Part shown: positions 1-5,686 of the stretch, piece by piece
How the letters are laid out: each line of letters starts with the position of its first letter
Numbering within the stretch: position 1 is the first letter of the stretch
Source of the DNA: Firmicutes bacterium CAG:110
GTDB taxonomy: Bacteria > Bacillota > Clostridia > Oscillospirales > Oscillospiraceae
Direction: 5' to 3'
DNA: 12,237 nucleotides
Assembly: GCA_000434635.1 (NCBI GenBank)
Contig: HF988123.1
Coordinates: 36,465-48,701 of the forward strand
Position numbers and translations under genes: made by a program
Notes under the pieces: generated by a model
The model's database searches: none
Seen by the model: only the letters and a program-made list of their open reading frames with translations
Told to the model about the DNA's origin: nothing

Positions 1-31
1 CGCCTTTGTCTCGTCAAAAGAGACAAAGGCG
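1..31 (-). terminator. T-box intrinsic terminator hairpin
   Basis: A perfect 12-bp inverted repeat (CGCCTTTGTCTC at 1-12 and GAGACAAAGGCG at 20-31) encloses a 7-base loop. Read on the minus strand it follows the T-box core by about 12 bases, which is the expected place for the regulated terminator. The U-run that should follow lies outside the window, so only the hairpin is seen. Its 5' arm would be shared with the competing antiterminator. Confidence 0.88.
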
Positions 32-262
32 CGTTGACCTCTGCGGTACCACTCTCGTTCCGGCAAAACCGGCACTCACGGGGAATCTCTGAATCAGAGC
101 TTCCCTTACGCTGTATCGGGCGTGTCCCGGCGCGGTCTACTGCCTTTCGGGTTCGGCGCGCTGCTCGGAGGTGATGCAAACCGTCTCCTGCTTACTGCCT
201 TGCACCAAAACGGCAGCTCTCTGAAAGCGGCGGAACGGCTTACGTGTCCTCGTCAAAGCTTA
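1..262 (-). promoter_or_regulatory. T-box riboswitch leader, isoleucine type (probable ileS leader)
   Basis: A tRNA-sensing leader read on the minus strand, just after divIVA. In order it shows a Stem I start (GACGAGGACA, 254 to 245), the AGAGAG and GGTG apical motifs (222 to 202), a specifier region ending CACCTCCGAGC with the triplet ATC at 175-173 (isoleucine), a Stem III hairpin (GGGAA/TTCCC enclosing CTCTGAATCAGAG, 81-105), the T-box core GAGTGGTACCGC (55 to 44) and a terminator hairpin. The bulge TGGT fits a tRNA whose acceptor end is A-CCA, as in tRNA-Ile. In this family uncharged tRNA pairs with the specifier and the bulge, stabilises the antiterminator and allows transcription of the aminoacyl-tRNA synthetase gene. 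The controlled gene lies beyond the left edge. That it is ileS is inferred from the ATC specifier and from the common divIVA-ileS neighbourhood in Firmicutes. Confidence 0.93.
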
Positions 263-264
263 AA

Positions 265-293
265 CGTATAGGTTTTTCCCTTATCTGCGGGAA
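265..293 (-). promoter_or_regulatory. weak candidate promoter for the T-box/ileS transcript
   Basis: On the minus strand a -10-like TATACG (270 to 265, 4 of 6 consensus) follows a poor -35-like TTCCCG (293 to 288, 3 of 6) with a 17-base spacer. It overlaps the end of divIVA. Initiation would fall near 258, almost exactly where Stem I of the T-box begins, which is why it is recorded. Read-through from divIVA is the alternative. Confidence 0.3.
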
Positions 294-1033
294 GTGGGAT
301 CGTAGTTACGGCCAAATTGCAGGTTCAGGCTGGCAAAACGGCTGGTGGTGGAATCATTGGCGGTGGGGTGCTTGGGCGCGGCCTTGGGGGCGGTGTCCGT
401 GGTGGTGCCGATGATTGCTTCAATGTTCTGGGAAATCTCGTCGGCTACGTCGTCGCTGCTGACCTTGGGGGCAGGAGCGGCCGGGGCAGCGGGAGCTGCG
501 GGCGCTACGGGAGCCACACGGGTCGTGGGAGCCGTGGAGACGGCCGGTGCGTTGGCGGTCTTGATCCGATCCAGAGCCTGAATGCAGGAGCGCATCTGAT
601 CCTGAATCTCGTTGATCCGGGCGGAAGCGGTTCTGCGGGCTTCTTCCAGACGGACGTTCTCGGCGGCGATCAGGGCGCTGTTGTTGGGGACGCTCTGGAC
701 GGGCTGGGCGACAGGCTGGGCAGCCTGCGCGGCGGCAGCGGCGTTGGCGCTGCTGAGCATCTTGGCGCACTTGGCCTCGGCTTCCATGACCATCTTGTCA
801 CAGGTGCGCTGGGCGTTGGCGACCTTTTCCTTCATGGCCGCTTCGTTCTTGCGGTATTCTTCCAGCTTGCCGACAAGAACGCGCATCTTGCTTTTCAGCA
901 GGGCGTTCTCCTTGTACAGCGTTACGTAATCCTCCGTCAGAGGCTCCAGAAACTCGTCTACCTGCTGCATATTGTAGCCGCCGAAAGTAGACTTGCTGAA
1001 AGAAATCTGATCGATCTGCTGCGGTGTAAACAT
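281..1033 (-). CDS. divIVA: DivIVA-domain cell division/polarity protein
   Basis: A 250-residue DivIVA-family protein. The N-terminal lipid-binding domain is recognisable from FSKSTFGGYN (12-21) followed by VDEFL, then a long heptad-like coiled coil (about 30-100) rich in Lys, Glu and Ala. After an Ala-rich hinge come a second helical stretch (about 123-160), an Ala/Pro repeat linker (about 170-190) and a polar, probably disordered tail. DivIVA proteins bind negatively curved membrane at septa and poles and recruit division or wall-synthesis partners. The start is set by ATG at 1033-1031 with AGGAAGG upstream. It is the last gene of the yggS-sepF-divIVA run, 21 bases after sepF, and is followed by the T-box leader. 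Position 18, next to the membrane-inserting Phe17, is Gly, whereas B. subtilis DivIVA has Arg. The FGGYN form appears typical of clostridial members. Family assignment is firm; the specific partner is unknown. Confidence 0.93.
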   Translation of the reverse strand: MFTPQQIDQISFSKSTFGGYNMQQVDEFLEPLTEDYVTLYKENALLKSKMRVLVGKLEEYRKNEAAMKEKVANAQRTCDKMVMEAEAKCAKMLSSANAAAAAQAAQPVAQPVQSVPNNSALIAAENVRLEEARRTASARINEIQDQMRSCIQALDRIKTANAPAVSTAPTTRVAPVAPAAPAAPAAPAPKVSSDDVADEISQNIEAIIGTTTDTAPKAAPKHPTANDSTTSRFASLNLQFGRNYDPTSRR

Positions 1034-1054
1034 GGTGACTTACCTTCCTATCTT

Positions 1055-1609
1055 TTAGATATAGCTTTCAACCTCAGCCTGCAACGTTTCCAGATCGCCC
1101 ACAATGTCCATATTGTGGGGGCAGAACAGGTAAGCAGACTGGGCGATCTTTTTCACATCGCCGTCCAGAGCGTATACACAACCGGACAGGAAATCCACGA
1201 CCCGGCGGGCCATGGCCTTGTCTACATTCTCCATGTTGACGATGACGGCCTTGCGGTTGCGAAGGTCATCGGCGGCCTTGGAGGTGTCGTTGAAGCTGCC
1301 GGGACGGAACAGAACCACTTCCTGCTTGTTGCCGGTGTTCATGTTCAGGACCTGACCGGAGAAACCGGCGGCGGGAGCGGCGGACGTGGTGCTGGTCATG
1401 GGACCGAAGCCGTAATCGTCGGCTTCCTCCTCCTCTTCCTCCTCGGGGGCGGGAGCGGGTGCCGGCGCGCGGCGGGGTTTGCGGCGGGCGGGAGCAGGCT
1501 TCTCGGGTTCTTCATAATCATCGAGGTAATCGTCATCCTCGCCGTAATCATCGTAATCGTCGTCTGCGTAGGGCTGGGCAAATTTCTTTACATTATCCCA
1601 CAAGCTCAT
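1055..1609 (-). CDS. sepF: SepF, FtsZ membrane anchor
   Basis: A 184-residue SepF homologue. The N-terminus MSLWDNVKKFA resembles the short amphipathic membrane-binding helix of SepF. A long linker follows: an Asp/Tyr/Glu-rich acidic segment (16-36), a basic patch (42-47), Ala-Pro repeats and a run of seven Glu (56-62). The conserved SepF core spans about 96-170, with VVLFRPGSF, RKAVIVNMENVD, RRVVDFLSGCVYALDGDVKKIA and a final FCPHNMDI strand. SepF polymerises through this core, binds the FtsZ C-terminal tail and tethers the Z-ring to the membrane. The total length exceeds the roughly 150 residues of B. subtilis SepF because of the linker. The start at 1609 has a strong AGGAGG at 1619-1624. 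The gene lies 29 bases after yggS and 21 before divIVA, so co-transcription is likely. Confidence 0.95.
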   Translation of the reverse strand: MSLWDNVKKFAQPYADDDYDDYGEDDDYLDDYEEPEKPAPARRKPRRAPAPAPAPEEEEEEEADDYGFGPMTSTTSAAPAAGFSGQVLNMNTGNKQEVVLFRPGSFNDTSKAADDLRNRKAVIVNMENVDKAMARRVVDFLSGCVYALDGDVKKIAQSAYLFCPHNMDIVGDLETLQAEVESYI

Positions 1610-1638
1610 TCTATATGTCCTCCTAATGTATGCTCACA

Positions 1639-2349
1639 TCATTTTGATGAATCCCTGGCATAGTCTCTGGCACCAAAAATAGCGGTGCCTACACGAACCA
1701 TCGTGCTGCCGGAAGCGATCGCGTCGGCGAAGTCTCCGGACATGCCCATGGATAAACAGTCCACCTTGACATTATCGTATTTTTTCTGCCTTATGTCAAC
1801 AGATAAGTGGAACATTTTTTGAAAAAATTTTTGATTTTCTCCCGAAATGTGGCTGATTGGGGGGATTGCCATGAGACCTTTAATACATATGTTTGAAAAT
1901 TCACCAATTTTTTCCATCAGAGGGAGAATGTCCTCCGCGGCAAAACCGGACTTGCTGGCTTCCTCGCCGATGTTGACTTCCAGCAAAATATCCTGCACAA
2001 TGCCCTGCCGGGCGGCTTCCCGGTCAATGGCGGCGAGCAGACGCTCCGAGTCCACGCTTTGAATGAGGGACACCTTGCCCACCACCTGCCGGACCTTGTT
2101 GGTCTGCAAATGGCCGATGAAGTGCACCGGCGCGCCGTCGTAGGCGTTCTGGGCGAGCTTGGCGGTCAGCTCCTGCACCCGGTTTTCGCCGCAGCAGTCC
2201 ACACCGGCGGCAATGGCCTGACGCACGGCGTCGGCGTCGTTCATTTTTGTGGCGGCGCACAATAGAATGTCCTTTGGGTCACGTCCCGCGGCGAGGGCGG
2301 CGACTTCCATTTGGCGGCGAATTTCGGCGACGTTTTCGGCGATAGACAT
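1639..2349 (-). CDS. yggS: YggS/PLPBP family pyridoxal phosphate homeostasis protein
   Basis: A 236-residue protein of the YggS/PROSC family, a single-domain alanine-racemase-like TIM barrel that binds PLP but has no clear catalytic activity and affects vitamin B6 and amino-acid balance. Family marks are the PLP lysine K35 in LCAATKMNDAD, GENRVQEL, HFIGHLQTNKVR, IQSVDSERLL, LLEVNIGEEASKSGF, and the phosphate-binding C-terminal block LSMGMSGDFADAI...GSTMVRVGTAIFG. Length matches the family. The ATG at 2349 lies about 8 bases after the purine-rich AGAAAGAAG. It is the first gene of the division cluster, immediately after a terminator, and in Firmicutes this gene commonly neighbours sepF. The segment coding residues 144-193 is strikingly AT-rich compared with the rest of the gene (see findings), though the frame is intact and the conserved blocks on both sides are present. 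Confidence 0.95.
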   Translation of the reverse strand: MSIAENVAEIRRQMEVAALAAGRDPKDILLCAATKMNDADAVRQAIAAGVDCCGENRVQELTAKLAQNAYDGAPVHFIGHLQTNKVRQVVGKVSLIQSVDSERLLAAIDREAARQGIVQDILLEVNIGEEASKSGFAAEDILPLMEKIGEFSNICIKGLMAIPPISHISGENQKFFQKMFHLSVDIRQKKYDNVKVDCLSMGMSGDFADAIASGSTMVRVGTAIFGARDYARDSSK

Positions 2350-2394
2350 AAGAATTCTTCTTTCTGTTTAGATTGGGAACCGGAGTTTACACTG

Positions 2395-2435
2395 AAAAAA
2401 GGGCAACGGAAGGCTTATGCTCCGTTGCCCTTTTT
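2395..2435. terminator. bidirectional intrinsic terminator after hfq
   Basis: A perfect 10-bp stem (GGGCAACGGA at 2401-2410 with TCCGTTGCCC at 2421-2430) and a 10-base loop. Read on the minus strand it is followed by six T (2400 to 2395); read on the plus strand by five T (2431-2435). It begins eight bases after the hfq stop codon, so it ends the miaB-to-hfq operon and separates it from yggS. No plus-strand gene ends here, so the plus-strand action may be incidental or may block antisense transcription. Confidence 0.93.
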
Positions 2436-2438
2436 GCG

Positions 2439-2669
2439 TCACGCAGTTGCGGCTGCGGCCTTCAGCGGTTTCATGGGGGCGAGGGTGGAGATGGCGTGCT
2501 TGTAGATCATCTGCTGCTTGCCATCGGATACCAGCACCACTACGAAGCTGTCATAGCCCGTAATGACCCCCCGGAGCTGGAAGCCGTTCATCAGAAACAG
2601 GGTCACGGGAACCTTGTCCCGTCGCACCTCCTTCAAAATAGCTTCCTGTAAGTTGATCGCGTCAGACAT
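2439..2669 (-). CDS. hfq: RNA chaperone Hfq
   Basis: A 76-residue Hfq when started at ATG 2669-2667. An upstream in-frame ATG would add 24 residues with no family match, while this start has AGAAAGAAGG (2686 to 2677) seven bases ahead. The Sm fold is clear: NLQEAILKEVRRDKVPVTLFLMNG with Gln8 of the proximal RNA-binding face, the Sm1 region FQLRGVITGYDSFVVVL, and the Sm2 signature YKHAIST (56-62). The C-terminal tail is short (about 11 residues, Ala-rich), as in Gram-positive Hfq. Hfq forms hexameric rings that bind U-rich and A-rich RNA and assist sRNA-mRNA pairing, although its role in Gram-positives is variable. It is the last gene of the operon, 85 bases after miaA, a pairing also found in B. 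subtilis, and is followed at once by a terminator. The leader between miaA and hfq can form a structure over the start site. Confidence 0.96.
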   Translation of the reverse strand: MSDAINLQEAILKEVRRDKVPVTLFLMNGFQLRGVITGYDSFVVVLVSDGKQQMIYKHAISTLAPMKPLKAAAATA

Positions 2670-2740
2670 ATGGATACCTTCTTTCTCATATTCGGCAGGT
2701 ACATAACTCCCCAAGAACTGCCGTATTTTTAGGGTATCCA
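2667..2740 (-). promoter_or_regulatory. nested inverted repeats over the hfq translation start
   Basis: On the minus strand TGGATACC (2740 to 2733) is perfectly complementary to GGTATCCA (2678 to 2671), which covers the last two bases of the hfq Shine-Dalgarno and the spacer up to the start codon. Nested inside, CGGCAG (2723 to 2718) is complementary to CTGCCG (2698 to 2693). The mRNA could therefore fold into a two-helix structure that hides the ribosome binding site. The complementarity is seen directly; a regulatory function, such as control of hfq translation, is inference. Confidence 0.45.
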
Positions 2741-2754
2741 CATCCTAACACGTT

Positions 2755-3690
2755 TCAGTTGTCAAAATCGCTCACAATCCGTCGAGCGTTTTCCAGAATT
2801 TCCCGCCCGGTGTCTCCGGCCTCCCGGATGAGCCAGTGGATGGACTTGTTCCGGCGGAACCATGTCAGCTGACGCTTGGCGTAGCGGCGGGAGGATTGGC
2901 GCACCAGATCGGCGGCTTCCTCTATTGTACACCGGCCGTCAAGGGCGTCCACGAATTCCTTGTAGCCGATGGCCTGCATGGCGGTGGCCTTTTCGGGAAT
3001 GCCGTCGTCGAGAAGCCCCTGAATTTCCTCCACCAGCCCCTGCTGAAGCATGAGACTGACCCGCAGATCGATACGGCGGTACAGCTCGCCCCGCTGGGCA
3101 AAGTCCAGCCCCAGCCAGATAGGGGAGTACCGGGGCGGAACGGTCTGCGTCTTCCGGTTGTGTTCCGTAATGGTCTCGCCGGTTTCCAGATAAACCTCCA
3201 GCGCCCGGAGGATGCGCTTCCGGTCGGAAAGATGCAGACGCCCGGCGGCGTCGGGGTCTACGGAGCGAAGCTGCGAAAGCATGACCTCCATGCCCACGGT
3301 ATCCGCCTGCGCTTCCAGCCGCTCCCGGACACCGGTGGCGGGGAAGGGGGCAAAGGCGTTGCCGCGGATGAGAGAATCCATGTAAAGCCCGGTTCCGCCC
3401 GCAATCACGGCGGTTTTTCCCCGGGAAAGGATATCGTCCACAATGGGGGCGGCCATATCACAGTAGCGGCTGACGGAAAAATCCTCCCACGGCTCGGCCA
3501 CGTCGATCATGTGGTGGGGGATTCCCTGCATTTCCTCCAAGGTGGGCTTCGCGGTGCCGATGTCCATGCGCCTGTACACCTGCATGGAGTCGCAGGACAC
3601 CACTTCGCCATTCAGTTCCTTCGCCAGCTCCACGGCAAGCGCGGTTTTTCCAGAGGCCGTCGGCCCGGCGATGCAGATGATGTTGTTCAT
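2755..3690 (-). CDS. miaA: tRNA dimethylallyltransferase MiaA
   Basis: A 311-residue MiaA, which transfers a dimethylallyl group to N6 of A37 in tRNAs reading UNN codons, giving i6A37. The P-loop GPTASGKT is at 9-16. It is followed by the family blocks VVSCDSMQVYRRMDIGTAKP (catalytic Asp in the first part), IPHHMIDV, FSVSRYCDMA, VIAGGTGLYMDSLI, LHLSDRKRILRALEVY, AMQAIGYKEF and the C-terminal RYAKRQLTWFRRN. Length is typical. The ATG at 3690 has TGGAGA at 3702-3697. The gene starts 19 bases after mutL, so its ribosome site sits in the short gap, and it precedes hfq. MiaB, which acts on the product, is encoded at the head of the same operon. Confidence 0.97.
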   Translation of the reverse strand: MNNIICIAGPTASGKTALAVELAKELNGEVVSCDSMQVYRRMDIGTAKPTLEEMQGIPHHMIDVAEPWEDFSVSRYCDMAAPIVDDILSRGKTAVIAGGTGLYMDSLIRGNAFAPFPATGVRERLEAQADTVGMEVMLSQLRSVDPDAAGRLHLSDRKRILRALEVYLETGETITEHNRKTQTVPPRYSPIWLGLDFAQRGELYRRIDLRVSLMLQQGLVEEIQGLLDDGIPEKATAMQAIGYKEFVDALDGRCTIEEAADLVRQSSRRYAKRQLTWFRRNKSIHWLIREAGDTGREILENARRIVSDFDN

Positions 3691-3709
3691 AAAAGTCTCC
3701 AGACAGGCG

Positions 3710-5671
3710 TTACGTCCGCTTGAACTGCTTTTCCAGCTGCTTCTTGCTCAGGCTGACACAAATGGGGCGGCCATGGGGGCAGTATTTCAGGTCTTCCCGG
3801 CTCATGACCTCTTTGGCCACAGCGAGAAGCTCCTGCTCATCATTGACCCACCCGGCCTTGATGGCGGCCTTGCAGGCAACCGTGTGGAGCAGCTCGTCCC
3901 GGACGGTGTCCTTGCTTTCCCGGCGGCCGGACAAAAGGTCGGCGGACAGGCTTTCCACAGCTTCGGCGGCGTCATCCGGGCTTAGATCCATGGGAATTTG
4001 CCGCAGAAGCACGGTGTTTTCGCCGAATTCCTCCACCGCAAAGCCCAATTCGTCCAGCATATCCCCGTTGGCAAGAAGTTCCCCGGCCGCGGCGGGGCTT
4101 AACCGCACGGGGATGGGGGACAGCAGACTCTGGGCGCTGATTTTTTCTGGGTGGGCTTTCAGCTTTTCAAAGAGAATGCGCTCATGGGCGGCGTGCTTGT
4201 CAATGAGAAAAGCATCGTCTCCCTGCTCCACAATAATATAGGTGTTGTAAAGCTCGCCAACCATCCGCCACTGGATCTCGGCGGGCATGGGCAGCTGGGT
4301 CTGCTCCATTTCTTCCGGCTTCGGTTCTTCTTTCTTGGGGGGAGCGGGGGGTACAGGCGCAACTTTTTCTGCTTTGGGTGGGGCCTGGCTCGCCTGAACC
4401 TGAGGAAGCATCACGAACTCCCGCAGGGGCATATTGGCAGGACGTTCGATTTTGGCCGCCGTTGCTGCCGCCGCAGTTTGCTTCGGCTGGGGCGCATCTT
4501 TTAGGGCGGTGGAGAAAGTTTTGTACTCCTGAGGCGTCATGGTGCGGAAAAAGCTGCCTTTGGGGGCGGAATTTTCCGGACGGGGCGGCATCTGGGGCGG
4601 AGGGGACGCTTTAACAGGCGTCTCAGGCGCAACCTGCGCGGCGGTCTCCCCGGCGGGTGTCCGGAACCGGATTTCGGGGCGGTCGATCTGGGTGTTCAGC
4701 GCTCCCAATACGCCGTAGTGAACGCAGTCAAATACCGCTTTTTCCGACAGGAACTTTACCTCTGTTTTCGCCGGGTGGACGTTCACGTCCACGGCGTTGG
4801 GCGGCAGGGTCAGATGCAGCACGCAGGCGGGGAACTTCCCAACCATGATCTGGTTGCGGTAGGCTTCCTCCAAAGCGGAAACCAGCAGCTTGGATTTTAC
4901 GGGGCGGTCGTTGACGAAAAAGGTTTGCAGACCCCGGCTGGGGCGGGCGTCGGTGGGCTTGGAGACGTAGCCGGTCAGGGTGTAGGATTCCCAGCGGCTG
5001 TCCACCTTCACCATCCGGGCAAAGTCCCGGCCATAGACGCAGTAGACCGCCGCCTGCAATCCGCCGTTTCCCGGGGTGGAAAGTACCTGCTTGCCGTCCC
5101 GGAGGAACTGGATGGCAACCTCCGGGTGGGCCAGCGCCTGCATCTGCACGGCGGCGGTCACACGGCTGCCCTCCACGGTGTCGGATTTCATGAATTTCAT
5201 CCGGGCGGGGGTGTTGAAAAAGAGGTCACGGACGATGATGGTCGTCCCTTCGGGACAGCCGATCTCGGTTTCCTCCAGAATTTTTCCCGCTTCCAGCTTT
5301 AATGACGTGCCGGACATGCTGCCCGCCGTCTTGGTCAGAAGATCGATGCGGCTGACGGAGGCGATGGCGGCCAATGCCTCGCCCCGGAAGCCCATGGTGC
5401 CGATGGCGGCAAGGTCCTCGGCGCAGCGGAGTTTGGAGGTGGCGTGGCGGAGAAAGGCCGTCCGGGCGTCCTCGGGGGACATGCCGCAGCCGTTGTCCGT
5501 GACCCGGAGGAAGGTCATGCCGCCGTCCCGAATCTCCACGGTGACTTTGGACGCGCCCGCGTCCACCGCGTTTTCCAGAAGCTCCTTGACCACGGAGGCG
5601 GGGCGCTCCACCACCTCACCGGCGGCGATCAGATTGGCGATATGGGGGGATAACTGAATGATTTTCGGCAT
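3710..5671 (-). CDS. mutL: DNA mismatch repair protein MutL (endonuclease type)
   Basis: A 653-residue MutL. The N-terminal GHKL ATPase shows KELLENAVDAGA (catalytic Glu30, Mg-binding Asn34), VTDNGCGM (59-64), RHATSKL, MGFRGEALA and GTTIIVRDLFFNTPAR. A transducer domain follows (VNDRPVKSKLL, VNVHPAKTEVKF). A Pro/Lys/Ala-rich linker of about 120 residues leads to the C-terminal dimerisation and nuclease domain, with DKHAAHERILFE (from Asp491), ACKAAIKAG and CPHGRP (631-636). These are the metal-binding motifs of MutL endonucleases from bacteria that lack MutH, so the protein should nick DNA itself. The canonical motif begins DQHA; here Gln is Lys, while the metal ligands are kept. The gene starts seven bases after its Shine-Dalgarno, which contains the stop codon of the preceding protease gene, and lies in one operon with mutS. 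Confidence 0.97.
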   Translation of the reverse strand: MPKIIQLSPHIANLIAAGEVVERPASVVKELLENAVDAGASKVTVEIRDGGMTFLRVTDNGCGMSPEDARTAFLRHATSKLRCAEDLAAIGTMGFRGEALAAIASVSRIDLLTKTAGSMSGTSLKLEAGKILEETEIGCPEGTTIIVRDLFFNTPARMKFMKSDTVEGSRVTAAVQMQALAHPEVAIQFLRDGKQVLSTPGNGGLQAAVYCVYGRDFARMVKVDSRWESYTLTGYVSKPTDARPSRGLQTFFVNDRPVKSKLLVSALEEAYRNQIMVGKFPACVLHLTLPPNAVDVNVHPAKTEVKFLSEKAVFDCVHYGVLGALNTQIDRPEIRFRTPAGETAAQVAPETPVKASPPPQMPPRPENSAPKGSFFRTMTPQEYKTFSTALKDAPQPKQTAAAATAAKIERPANMPLREFVMLPQVQASQAPPKAEKVAPVPPAPPKKEEPKPEEMEQTQLPMPAEIQWRMVGELYNTYIIVEQGDDAFLIDKHAAHERILFEKLKAHPEKISAQSLLSPIPVRLSPAAAGELLANGDMLDELGFAVEEFGENTVLLRQIPMDLSPDDAAEAVESLSADLLSGRRESKDTVRDELLHTVACKAAIKAGWVNDEQELLAVAKEVMSREDLKYCPHGRPICVSLSKKQLEKQFKRT

Positions 5672-5678
5672 AGTAGAT

Positions 5679-5686
5679 TCACCTCA
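5679..5686 (-). promoter_or_regulatory. mutL ribosome binding site containing the upstream stop codon
   Basis: TGAGGTGA on the minus strand (5686 to 5679), seven bases before the mutL ATG. Its last three bases are the TGA stop of the CPBP protease gene. Ribosomes ending the protease frame therefore sit directly on the mutL initiation site, which suggests translational coupling. Confidence 0.75.

Noticed and set aside
317..1663. Long Gly-rich plus-strand open frame (448 codons) opposite divIVA and sepF
   Set aside because: Low-complexity antisense shadow of two clear minus-strand genes, with no family motif and no good ribosome site.
2350..2394. Promoter for the yggS-sepF-divIVA cluster in the gap after the terminator
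   Set aside because: A promoter is expected here, but the best pairs (TTTTCA with TCTAAA at a 20-base spacer) are too poor to annotate.
2760..2765. Perfect -35 hexamer TTGACA on the minus strand at the end of miaA, as a possible hfq promoter
   Set aside because: No acceptable -10 lies 16-18 bases downstream (TGTGGA at 17 bases matches only 2 of 6); it is explained by the coding sequence for Phe-Asp-Asn-stop.
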